A DNA stretch of 29,211 nucleotides from positions 1-29,211 of the forward strand of contig DASSRK010000085.1 in the NCBI GenBank assembly GCA_035701825.1, written 5' to 3'. Both the position numbers and the translations under genes were made by a program. Below, one piece after another: positions 8,301-15,984 of this stretch. The DNA is from CADEED01 sp035701825. Lineage in GTDB: Bacteria; Pseudomonadota; Gammaproteobacteria; Steroidobacterales; Steroidobacteraceae. Under the pieces are notes generated by a model. That model did no database searches. It was not told where the DNA came from and worked only from the letters and a program-made list of their open reading frames with translations. Position 1 is the first letter of the stretch. Every line of letters starts with the position of its first letter.

Positions 8301-10142
8301 ATGGCGCGACGCAGGCGAGTGTGTTTCGCGGCGATGTTCGGATTCCTCGCCAGCACGCTCGCTGCCGAGGATGCCCGGCGCACTTACGCGAATCCGCTCG
8401 ACATCGACTACCGCTACAACTTCGAGCAGGTCAATCGAGGCATTTCCTACCGCACGGGCGCCGACCCGGTGATCGTGCGGCACCAGGACGCCTATTACCT
8501 GTTCCTGACACTGGCCGACGGCTACTGGCGCTCGACCGATCTGCGCGACTGGACATTCGTCACTCCGAATCGCTGGCCGTTCGAGAGCATCGTCGCGCCG
8601 GCGGTCATTTCGGATGGCGAGAAGCTGGTGCTGATGCCGTCGACCACGCGTCCCGAAGCCCTGCTGGAATCGCGCGATCCGGCGCATGGGCAGTGGGAGT
8701 TCCTCACTCGGCGCATGCCGGAGCTGCCCGTGCCCATCTCCGAGAACGACACCGGCCGCTGGCACCGCGGCGATGCGCAACCCGCGACCGTTCCGCCGGG
8801 GCCGTGGGATCCGGCGCTGTTCAAGGACGACGATGGGCGCTGGTACCTCTACTGGGGTTCCTCCAACCGCTACCCGCTGTTCGGCATCGAGCTGGACCTG
8901 CGCGACGCCGACGCGCGGCAGGTAGTTAGATACCTGGGCAAGCCGCGCGCGCTGGTGCAGCTCGAGCCCGATCGGCATGGCTGGGAGCGGTTCGGCCAGG
9001 ACCACACCGCCGTCGACCGGCCGGTCTACATCGAAGGCGCCTGGATGACGAAGGTGAAGGGCCGCTACTACCTGCAATACGGCGCGCCCGGCACCGAGTT
9101 CAACGTTTACGCGACGGGTACCTACGTGTCCGACCATCCGTTGGGGCCGTTCGAGTACGCCGACTACAACCCGGTGGGCTACAAGCCCGGCGGCTTCGTG
9201 CACGGCGCGGGTCATGGCAACACCTTCCAGGACGAGCATGGCAACTGGTGGAACACCGGCACGCCGTGGATCGGTTACAACTGGACGTTCGAGCGGCGCG
9301 TCGCGCTGTTTCCGGCCGCCTTCAGCGACGACGGGCAGATGAGCGTCGACACGCGCTTCGGCGACTTTCCGCATTACGTGCCGACGGCGCGCGTTGCGGA
9401 CCCTGAGAGCCTGTTCACGGGCTGGATGCTGTTGTCCTATCGCAAGCGGGCCACGGCGTCTTCGGTGTTGCGCGCCGACGCGGGCGACGACTTCGGCGCC
9501 GACAACGTCACCGACGAGGATCCGCGCACTTTCTGGGTCGCGGCCTCGAGCGAAGCGGGGCAGGCACTGACCGTGGATCTCGGCGCCCGCAAGACGCTGC
9601 GTGCGGTGCAGGTCGACTTCGCCGACTATCTATCCGGCCGGTTCCGCGACGCGCCCGACATCTACACGGAGTTCACGCTCGAGTCTTCGCTCGATGGCAA
9701 GCGCTGGCAGCCGCTGGCGCGCACCGGGCCCGAGCGGCGCGATCGGCCCAATGCCTATTTCCAGTTGCCCGCGCCCGTGGCCGCGCGCTACGTGCGTTAC
9801 GTGCACGGGCACGTCGGCGCGGCGCACCTGGCGATCAGCGACCTGCGCGTGTTTGGCGACGCCGGCGGGTCCGCGCCGCGCGCGCCGGGCGACGTCAGGG
9901 CAGAGCGCACGGATTCCCGGGCCATGACGGTCAGCTGGGGCAAGGTGCCGGGAGTCGTGGGGTACAACGTGTGCTGGGGCATCCAGCCTGATCGGCTGAA
10001 TCTCTGTTACCAGGTGTTCGCGGATCGCGGTACGCGGCTCGAGGTGCGCGCGCTCAATGCCGGCGTGAGCTACGACGTCGCGGTGGAGGCGTTCAACGAG
10101 AACGGTGCCTCGAGGCTGAGCAGGATCGTCGCCGTGAAGTGA
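8301..10142 (+). CDS. exported GH43-like glycosidase with F5/8C and FN3 domains
   Basis: ATG 8301 is preferred over ATG 8289: GGAG sits six bases before it and the protein then begins MARRRR plus a hydrophobic stretch ending LAA. Residues 30-360 form a five-bladed-propeller type domain. The three acidic residues expected in GH43 are Asp55 (GADPVIV), Asp170 (PWDPALFKDDDG) and Glu245 (YIEGAWM). Residues of about 380-520 are an F5/8 type C (discoidin) carbohydrate-binding domain. Residues 525-613 are an FN3 domain. GH43 enzymes remove arabinose, xylose or galactose from plant polysaccharides; the true substrate cannot be told. The gene converges on the MFS gene, with the stops 14 bp apart. Confidence 0.85.
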   Translation: MARRRRVCFAAMFGFLASTLAAEDARRTYANPLDIDYRYNFEQVNRGISYRTGADPVIVRHQDAYYLFLTLADGYWRSTDLRDWTFVTPNRWPFESIVAPAVISDGEKLVLMPSTTRPEALLESRDPAHGQWEFLTRRMPELPVPISENDTGRWHRGDAQPATVPPGPWDPALFKDDDGRWYLYWGSSNRYPLFGIELDLRDADARQVVRYLGKPRALVQLEPDRHGWERFGQDHTAVDRPVYIEGAWMTKVKGRYYLQYGAPGTEFNVYATGTYVSDHPLGPFEYADYNPVGYKPGGFVHGAGHGNTFQDEHGNWWNTGTPWIGYNWTFERRVALFPAAFSDDGQMSVDTRFGDFPHYVPTARVADPESLFTGWMLLSYRKRATASSVLRADAGDDFGADNVTDEDPRTFWVAASSEAGQALTVDLGARKTLRAVQVDFADYLSGRFRDAPDIYTEFTLESSLDGKRWQPLARTGPERRDRPNAYFQLPAPVAARYVRYVHGHVGAAHLAISDLRVFGDAGGSAPRAPGDVRAERTDSRAMTVSWGKVPGVVGYNVCWGIQPDRLNLCYQVFADRGTRLEVRALNAGVSYDVAVEAFNENGASRLSRIVAVK

Positions 10143-10149
10143 TCGTGGA

Positions 10150-10165
10150 CCCGCCGTCAGGCGGG
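10150..10165. terminator. small hairpin between convergent genes
   Basis: CCCGCC (10150-10155) and GGCGGG (10160-10165) pair perfectly around the loop GTCA. The stop codon of the MFS gene (10157-10159) lies in the loop. No T tract follows on either strand, so termination is possible but unproved. Confidence 0.45.
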
Positions 10166-11401
10166 CACCTTGGCATGCACCTCGACACCGCGCTGGATGC
10201 GCCAAAGCAATACGGACGCGAGCAGCGACGTGGTCACCACGACATAGCCGGCGATCTCGTAGTGATGGATCTTCCCGTCCACGCCCGACTCGACGATGTG
10301 CCCGGCCACCAGCGAGGCGACGCCGCCCGCGAGTTGCGAGATCGACGCATTGATCGCGTTGAACGAGCCACGCTGGGTCGGCGCGGGCACCTGCGACATC
10401 AGCGCCTGGAACGGGATCATGCGCGAGAAGATGCCGACGAACATCGCGACGTTGACCAGGGTCACGACCCAGAGCGCCGTCGGGCCCATGTGCGTATACG
10501 TCACCACCATGACGATCATCACCGCGGTGCCGAAGAAGAACACGCGCAGCTTGCCCAGCGAATCCGCGGCCTTGCCCACCAGCGGCCCGATGAAGATCGT
10601 GGCGATACCGGTCACCAGGTAGATGAACGGCAGGTCGTCGAGCGAGATCCCGAGATTGTTCACCGTGAACGCGCTGCTGAACGGCATCAGCATGAAGCCG
10701 CCGGTGGCGAGGAACAGCACCGCGATGAACGACAGCAGGTAGGTGGGCTCGGTGAGCGTGTGGAGCAGGTGGGCCAACGCGCCGCGTTCCTGCCGCAGCT
10801 TCAGGTGCTCGGCGACCGGCTGCATGCGCGCCGCGATCAGCAGGCCGCCGAACACGGCCATCGCCGCGAGCGCCAGGTAGGGCACGTGCCAGTTCCATTC
10901 CTTGGATAGATAGATGCCGAGCGGCAGGCCGAGGATCTGGCTGGCGGCGAACGCGGTCTGGATGAAACCCATGACGCGGCCGCGCATCTGCGGCGCGAAC
11001 AGGTCGGTGGCGATGGCCAGCACGATGGAGCCGATGACGCCGCCGAACAGGCCCGTGACGATGCGCGCCAGCAGCAGCGACGCGAAGCTCTGCGCGAGGC
11101 CGCACCACAGGGTGCCGAGCACGAAGCCCGCATAGAAGAAGAGCAGCAGCCTCTTGCGGTCGAAACGATCGGCGAAGCCGGCGGTCAGGATCCCGGAGAT
11201 CCCGGCCGCGAAGGCGTACGCCGACACCACGCTGCCGAACTGCGCCGGCGTGATCGACAGCGCGGGCATGATCAGCGCACCGAGCGGCGCCATCAGCATG
11301 AAGTCGAGGATCAAGGTGAACTGCAGGAATGCCAGCATGCCGACCACCCATTTCTGGTAGCCGGAAAATTTCGCGGAGACGGCCGGGTTCGAGGTATTCA
11401 T
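10157..11401 (-). CDS. MFS transporter (DHA1-like drug/solute antiporter family)
   Basis: A 414-aa, very hydrophobic protein with twelve predicted membrane helices in two six-helix halves split by a charged loop near residues 200-215 (AARMQPVAEHLKLRQE). The loop between helices 2 and 3 has the major-facilitator motif A form GFADRFDRKR. The family moves drugs, sugars or metabolites with protons, and no substrate can be assigned. GTAGGG precedes the ATG by about eight bases. The gene lies 121 bp downstream of the LytTR response regulator on the same strand, so it may be its target or share its transcript, which is inference. Confidence 0.85.
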   Translation of the reverse strand: MNTSNPAVSAKFSGYQKWVVGMLAFLQFTLILDFMLMAPLGALIMPALSITPAQFGSVVSAYAFAAGISGILTAGFADRFDRKRLLLFFYAGFVLGTLWCGLAQSFASLLLARIVTGLFGGVIGSIVLAIATDLFAPQMRGRVMGFIQTAFAASQILGLPLGIYLSKEWNWHVPYLALAAMAVFGGLLIAARMQPVAEHLKLRQERGALAHLLHTLTEPTYLLSFIAVLFLATGGFMLMPFSSAFTVNNLGISLDDLPFIYLVTGIATIFIGPLVGKAADSLGKLRVFFFGTAVMIVMVVTYTHMGPTALWVVTLVNVAMFVGIFSRMIPFQALMSQVPAPTQRGSFNAINASISQLAGGVASLVAGHIVESGVDGKIHHYEIAGYVVVTTSLLASVLLWRIQRGVEVHAKVPA

Positions 11402-11522
11402 GGGCGCGCACCCTACCGTGGCTCGTGCAGGGTGTCCTCCACCGAAATGGGAAGTTCAATCTGGCGCGACAGGCGCTAGAATCTGGGTGCCTGCCGAGAA
11501 TGTGTCGCCGATCGCGGCGCGC

Positions 11523-12281
11523 CTACATCCCCCGGAAACGATACTGGAACGCGCTGCTCACCGGCAGTATTTCGGCGTGCCCGCGCAGATTGAGGCGCAG
11601 CCTGCCGTCCGCATCCTTCTCCAGCGCGCGGATGGCGCCGACGCGCACGATGACGCTCCGATGCACCTGCCAGAAGGACTCCGAATCCAGCGAGGCGAGC
11701 AATTCCTTGAGCGGCGTGCGGATCTGGCCCTCGGCGTCGGCGGTCACCACGCGCGTGTACTTGTCCTGCGCCTGGAAGAACAGCACTTCGTCGATGGAGA
11801 ACACCTTCATCGAATTGCCGATGCTCGCGGTGATCCACTTGATGCCGCGCTGGCCGCCCGGTGCCAGGCGCGCCTGCAGCAGGTCGATCAGTGCCGCCAC
11901 GTCGACCGGCGTGCCGTTTTCCAGCCTTGCACGCGTGCGTCCCACGGCGCGCTCCAGGCGCTCGCGCATCACCGGCTTCTGTAGATAGTCCACCGCGCCC
12001 TCGTCGAAGGCGCGCAGCGCGTATTCCTCGTAGGCGGTGATGAAAATCACCTGGCAGCGATCGCCGGCCGCGCGCGCCACCTCCAGCCCGCTCACGCCGG
12101 GCATGCGGATGTCGAGGAACGCCACCTGCGGACGATGCAGCTCGAGGGCCTTGAGCGCCGCCAGGCCGTCTTCGCATTCGGCGACGACGTCGAGCTCGGG
12201 CCAAACCTCGCGCAACAGGGTGCGCAGTTCCTGCCGCTGCGGCAGTTCGTCTTCTGCGATCAAGGCCGTCGGGCGTTTCAC
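11523..12281 (-). CDS. LytTR-family response regulator
   Basis: The receiver domain (1-115) shows the acidic pair Glu10-Asp11, the phospho-acceptor Asp57 (FLDIRMPG), a Thr/Ala switch (ITAYEEYA) and Lys102 (LQKP). Residues of about 147-252 are a LytTR DNA-binding domain (FFQAQDKYTRVVT, then FWQVHRSVIVRVGAI). I use GTG 12281 because it overlaps the kinase stop as GTGA. The frame is open to an ATG at 12311, but that start would add ten residues ahead of the first receiver strand. It pairs with the LytS-type kinase immediately upstream. Such regulators usually activate nearby genes, and the MFS and P460 genes are candidates. Confidence 0.9.
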   Translation of the reverse strand: MKRPTALIAEDELPQRQELRTLLREVWPELDVVAECEDGLAALKALELHRPQVAFLDIRMPGVSGLEVARAAGDRCQVIFITAYEEYALRAFDEGAVDYLQKPVMRERLERAVGRTRARLENGTPVDVAALIDLLQARLAPGGQRGIKWITASIGNSMKVFSIDEVLFFQAQDKYTRVVTADAEGQIRTPLKELLASLDSESFWQVHRSVIVRVGAIRALEKDADGRLRLNLRGHAEILPVSSAFQYRFRGM

Positions 12282-13504
12282 GACTGCACCTCGAGCGGGA
12301 GCGTGAGACATGCCAGCACGCCACCCGCGGCGCGCTCCGACAACTCGAGGCTGGCGGCCGGGCCGAAGCGAGTCATGAGTTGCGCGCGGATGTTGGCAAG
12401 GCCGGTGCCTTCTCCCAGGCCGGGCTTGAGCCCCGCACCGTCATCTTCCACGCGCACCTCGAGCTGCGGCGCATCCCTGCTGTCGGTGGCCCGCGCGCTC
12501 AGCACCACCTGCGCCGGGCCGGGCTTCGGCTCGACGCCGTGCTTGATGGCGTTCTCGACCAGCGAGATGAGCAGCAGCGGCGGGAAGGGCGCCGCGCGCA
12601 GATCCGGTGGCAGGCGCAATTCGTAGCGCAAGCGATCACCGAGCCGTACCTTCATGAGATCGAGATAACTGCCGCAGATCGCGAACTGTTCGCCCAGCGT
12701 CGAGGAGGCTCCGGACTCGGCGCGCAGCTTGGGCAGCGTGGCGCGCAGGTGCTGCGCCAGCGCGTCGATGGTCTGCGCGGCGCGCTGCGGATCGGTGCTG
12801 ACCAGCGACCGCACCGACGCCAGCGTGTTGAACAGGAAGTGTGGCTCGACCTGTGCCTGCAACAGCGCGAGTCGCATGTCCGCCTCCGTGCGCTGCAGGC
12901 TGAGCCGTTCCACTTCGACCCGCCGCCGATGTTCGGCCCAGCGCTTCTGTTCCGAGAAGTAGGCGGGCAACGCCATTGCACCATTGGCCACCAGCAGGAT
13001 GATCACGCTCCAACCCACGTCGATGGCGCGCCGCACGATCGCGTGCAAGTCGTCCGCAGGTTTCATGCCGCTGCCTGCGGAATGAAATCCGTGCGAGGCC
13101 ATCTGCGTGTCGTGGTAGTGGTTGGACCAGTCGCTGGCTTGCGCCGCGAACACTGCGCCGCCAACGACCGCCAACACGACGAGTGTCGCCTCGAATTGTC
13201 GCGGCCATGCCCGGTGCCGCACGAAGGCCGCGGCCATCGGGCCGGAGCCGACCAGCGCAATGTTCGCCGCCGCACTTGCCAGCGAGACCGTGATCGCTTG
13301 CCAGACATCCTTGACCAGCAACCCATGCGAAACACCGAAGGTGACGCTGGCAAGCAGGCCGATGGATCCGAATATGGCCGTGCGCCGCCACGCCCACGGC
13401 CAGCTGAACACCGCGTACTTCTGGTAGAACTGGATGAAGGCGGATTCGCCCGTGGCCACGTCGTGCGGCAGCGGGCGACTCAGTGGATGGGCGGCTTCCT
13501 TCAT
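12278..13504 (-). CDS. LytS/AlgZ-type sensor histidine kinase with His-rich periplasmic loop
   Basis: A 408-aa kinase of the His_kinase family. Four membrane helices lie at about 43-63, 67-93, 104-122 and 161-183. A helical segment follows, then the phosphorylated His222 in QVEPHFLFNTLASV. The ATP-binding domain has the N box (Asn318 in LVENAIKHG), DDGAG (354-358) and GTGLAN. Positive charges place the loop 123-160 outside the membrane. It is rich in His (129, 131, 138, 141, 154) and Met, which suggests that it binds a metal or heme. No other sensor domain is seen. The gene starts 19 bp after the P460-like gene and its stop overlaps the response regulator start. Confidence 0.9.
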   Translation of the reverse strand: MKEAAHPLSRPLPHDVATGESAFIQFYQKYAVFSWPWAWRRTAIFGSIGLLASVTFGVSHGLLVKDVWQAITVSLASAAANIALVGSGPMAAAFVRHRAWPRQFEATLVVLAVVGGAVFAAQASDWSNHYHDTQMASHGFHSAGSGMKPADDLHAIVRRAIDVGWSVIILLVANGAMALPAYFSEQKRWAEHRRRVEVERLSLQRTEADMRLALLQAQVEPHFLFNTLASVRSLVSTDPQRAAQTIDALAQHLRATLPKLRAESGASSTLGEQFAICGSYLDLMKVRLGDRLRYELRLPPDLRAAPFPPLLLISLVENAIKHGVEPKPGPAQVVLSARATDSRDAPQLEVRVEDDGAGLKPGLGEGTGLANIRAQLMTRFGPAASLELSERAAGGVLACLTLPLEVQS

Positions 13505-13523
13505 CGGGCGCGATGTTACCGCC

Positions 13524-14150
13524 TTAGCGGATGTCGTGGTCCCGCAGCGCGCGTTCGAGGTTCTCCTTCGGGATCAGTGCGCGAACCGCCGGGTAGAATT
13601 GGGCGAAGGTGCCGTCGAACGCGCCGTGCGCGACGTGGCAGCGCACGCAGGCATTGCCCGGCGGCACCGCCGCACCCTCGGTGGCGTTCGCGCCGAACAC
13701 GTAGAACACGTGGCCTTGCTGTTCCTTGCCCCTCGCGGGATCCACCAGGTGGATCTCGAAGTTCGTGAGCTCGGCCTGCGTGAAGCCGTTCTGGTTGATC
13801 GAGCGCGGCTGCGCGTCGGCATTGAAGAAGGAGAGCAGGAACATCGAGCCCGGCGCGTAGCTGCCATGCTCGAGGAAGTAGCGATACGCGTTCGGCTCCA
13901 TCATCGCCACCTGGAACTGGCCCGGGTTCGCGGCGTTGAACGATCCGGGGTTGTAACCCATGCCGAGCGAGGCGCCGAGGAACACCCAGTTGGCGAGATC
14001 GGCGGGTTTCTCCAGCTTGCCGTCGGCGGTGAAACGCGCGACATCGATCGCGGGGGTCGGGTTCGAGGCTGCCTGCGGAGAATCGGCGGCCAAAGCCGGC
14101 GCGACGGCAGCCAGCGCCGCGCACGCGACCATCGACAAGGAAATCTTCAT
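13524..14150 (-). CDS. exported cytochrome P460-family protein
   Basis: ATG 14150 is preferred: GGGAGG lies five bases upstream and the protein then begins with a signal peptide (MKISLSMVACAALAA, ending near ALAA 22). The 208-aa protein carries one c-type heme site, Cys168-Val-Arg-Cys171-His172, followed by the family's FAQFYP ending. Upstream it has the characteristic W.FLG.S.GMGYN stretch (55-67). Cytochromes P460 and their c'-beta relatives bind a heme with a lysine cross-link or open site, and they oxidise hydroxylamine or bind NO. I cannot tell from the sequence which lysine, if any, is cross-linked. It is the first gene of a run with the kinase and regulator, so it may feed or report on them. 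Confidence 0.82.
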   Translation of the reverse strand: MKISLSMVACAALAAVAPALAADSPQAASNPTPAIDVARFTADGKLEKPADLANWVFLGASLGMGYNPGSFNAANPGQFQVAMMEPNAYRYFLEHGSYAPGSMFLLSFFNADAQPRSINQNGFTQAELTNFEIHLVDPARGKEQQGHVFYVFGANATEGAAVPPGNACVRCHVAHGAFDGTFAQFYPAVRALIPKENLERALRDHDIR

Positions 14151-14260
14151 GGGGCCTCCCTGGAAATGGAGGCCCAAACTAGTCCGCGTGGCGCGGGACT
14201 TCAGGGCATTGCGACGAAGCCCGCCTTTGGGCGGATGGACGGGGTCGAAACGCCGATGGC

Positions 14261-14278
14261 CGCGCGCGGCGGCGCGCG
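14261..14278 (-). terminator. 7-bp GC hairpin just after aceK
   Basis: CGCGCGC (14261-14267) and GCGCGCG (14272-14278) pair with a four-base loop, beginning two bases after the aceK stop on the minus strand. There is no T run. In such GC-rich DNA this could arise by chance. Confidence 0.35.
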
Positions 14279-14280
14279 CT

Positions 14281-15984
14281 TCAGGCCGATCCCGACTGCG
14301 CCTCGTGCCACCAATGCGGCCGCAGCAACTCGCCGTGCCGCGCCTCGAAGGACTCCTTCAATTCCGGCGGTATGCCGAGGAACGGCAGCCACTGCTCGGG
14401 AAACACGTCGTTGGTGCCGACGAAGAACCACGGCTCGGCGCTGAACTCGTCCTCGTGCGTGGAAGGGGCGGGCAGCTCGCGGAAGTTGCATTCGCGCAGC
14501 GAGGTCACCTCGTCGTAGTCGTAGAACACGACCTTGCCCTGGCTGGTGACGCCGAAGTTCTTGAGCAGCAGGTCGCCGGGAAACACGTCGATGCGCGCGA
14601 GCTCGCGCAGGGCATCGCCGTAGTCGAGCAGCGCCCGCTCGGCGGCGGTCGAGTCCGCGTCGCGCAGGAACAGGTCCAGCGGCTTCAGCCGCCGCTCGAT
14701 GTAGCAGTGGCCGACGATCAGGTCCTCGCCGTCGAGCCGGCACACGCTGCCCGCTTCGGTCAGCAGTTCCTGCAGCAGCGCCGGCATGAAGCGCGCCTTC
14801 GGCAAGCGCAGCTGCCTGTACTCCTGGGCGTCGACCAGCCGCCCGATGCGGTCGTGCCCGAACACCCACTTGTACTTCTCCATGACCTCGGTGCGCGTGG
14901 TGTTCTTGGGCGGGCCGAAGCGGTCGCGGATCACCTTGAAGACCAGGTCATGCGACGGCAGCGTGAACACGATCATGACCAGGCCGCGCTGTCCCGGCGC
15001 GTGCACGAACACGTCGAAGGACTGCGCCAGGTGGCGGCGAAGAGCGTAGTAGCGCTCGGTCTTGCCCTGCTTGGCGCGGCCCAGGATGGTGTACAGCTCG
15101 TCGACCGGCTTGCCCGGCATGAAGGTGCGCAGCAACGAGACCGCGGCGCTCACCACGGGCAGGTCGACGTGGAAATAGGAGCGCGTGAAGCCGAACAGCG
15201 AGCTGATGTCGCTGCGCGCCAGCAGGACGGACTCTATCTTCAGGCCGTCGGCGCCATGCACGAACACGATGACGAACGGCGTGATGCTGCCGTCGCCGAT
15301 CAACCGCCCGACGATGCTGGCCGTGGGACCGCGGTAGAAAGGCGCGTCGATCACTTCCACCAGTTGCGGCGCGGCGCTCTGCCGGCGGCTGTCGAAGTGC
15401 GGCGTCAGCTCGCGGCAGATCTGGCGCGCGAACGCCTCGGTCTCGCCGATGAGGCTCGCGAACGGCAGGTCGGCGAGCAGCTCGCACACCGCGCGCTCCA
15501 GCGAATCGCCGACCGGGTGCACGCGGATGGGCACGCTGCCGGAGGCGCGTCCCGAGGCGGTGACCGTGAACTCGATTTCCTCGTCGACACCGACCGTGGC
15601 GAACAGGTCGCGCGTGATCGAGTTCAGGAAGGTGCGATAGAAGTCGCTGTCCGGGAGATGGGCGATCTCGAGCGCGAAGTGCCGCTTGATGCCGATCCAC
15701 AATTCACGGTCGTCGATGGCGCTGCCCAGCTCGCGCAGGCTGTCGAGCGCGCGGCCCACGTGCTCTTCGTACAGGTCGATGCGCTGCACCGCATCCGCGC
15801 GCGCGGCCGGCCAGTCGCGCGCCATGAAATGCCGCGCGGCCCGCCGCGTGATGCGCGCGAATTCGGCGTTGTAATGCTCGAAGCGCAGCCGCAAGCCCGC
15901 GGCCAGCTCGGCCGGATCCACCAGCGCGCGCGGCGCCAGCTGGGGCTGCGCGCCCACCACGCGCTCAAGAAGCGCGGCTGACAT
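14281..15984 (-). CDS. aceK: isocitrate dehydrogenase kinase/phosphatase
   Basis: AceK phosphorylates isocitrate dehydrogenase to turn it off, and removes the phosphate to restore it, so that isocitrate goes to the glyoxylate bypass during growth on C2 compounds. The 567-aa protein is close to the usual 575-590. Its nucleotide-binding region is APGQRGLVMIVFTLPSH (329-345), followed by Lys350 and GPPKNTTR. The catalytic part shows FPGDLLLKNFGVT (468-480, Asp471, Asn476) and FYDYDEV (Asp489, Asp491), all in the family pattern. The start ATG 15984 overlaps the end of aceA by 20 bp, so the two are translated from one message. The locus is typical of beta- and gamma-proteobacteria. Confidence 0.96.
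   Translation of the reverse strand: MSAALLERVVGAQPQLAPRALVDPAELAAGLRLRFEHYNAEFARITRRAARHFMARDWPAARADAVQRIDLYEEHVGRALDSLRELGSAIDDRELWIGIKRHFALEIAHLPDSDFYRTFLNSITRDLFATVGVDEEIEFTVTASGRASGSVPIRVHPVGDSLERAVCELLADLPFASLIGETEAFARQICRELTPHFDSRRQSAAPQLVEVIDAPFYRGPTASIVGRLIGDGSITPFVIVFVHGADGLKIESVLLARSDISSLFGFTRSYFHVDLPVVSAAVSLLRTFMPGKPVDELYTILGRAKQGKTERYYALRRHLAQSFDVFVHAPGQRGLVMIVFTLPSHDLVFKVIRDRFGPPKNTTRTEVMEKYKWVFGHDRIGRLVDAQEYRQLRLPKARFMPALLQELLTEAGSVCRLDGEDLIVGHCYIERRLKPLDLFLRDADSTAAERALLDYGDALRELARIDVFPGDLLLKNFGVTSQGKVVFYDYDEVTSLRECNFRELPAPSTHEDEFSAEPWFFVGTNDVFPEQWLPFLGIPPELKESFEARHGELLRPHWWHEAQSGSA

Noticed and set aside
8922..8933. Cluster of rare codons GTA GTT AGA in the GH43-like gene
   Set aside because: A single short cluster in an otherwise typical gene is not evidence of transfer or frameshift.
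8118..9374. Minus-strand open frame of about 418 codons opposite the GH43-like gene
   Set aside because: The GH43-like gene has a signal peptide, RBS and catalytic motifs. The opposite frame has none.
13960..15981. Long plus-strand open frame of over 670 codons opposite aceK
   Set aside because: aceK motifs are unmistakable on the minus strand. The opposite frame is Arg/Ala-rich with no recognisable domain, as expected from GC-rich coding DNA.
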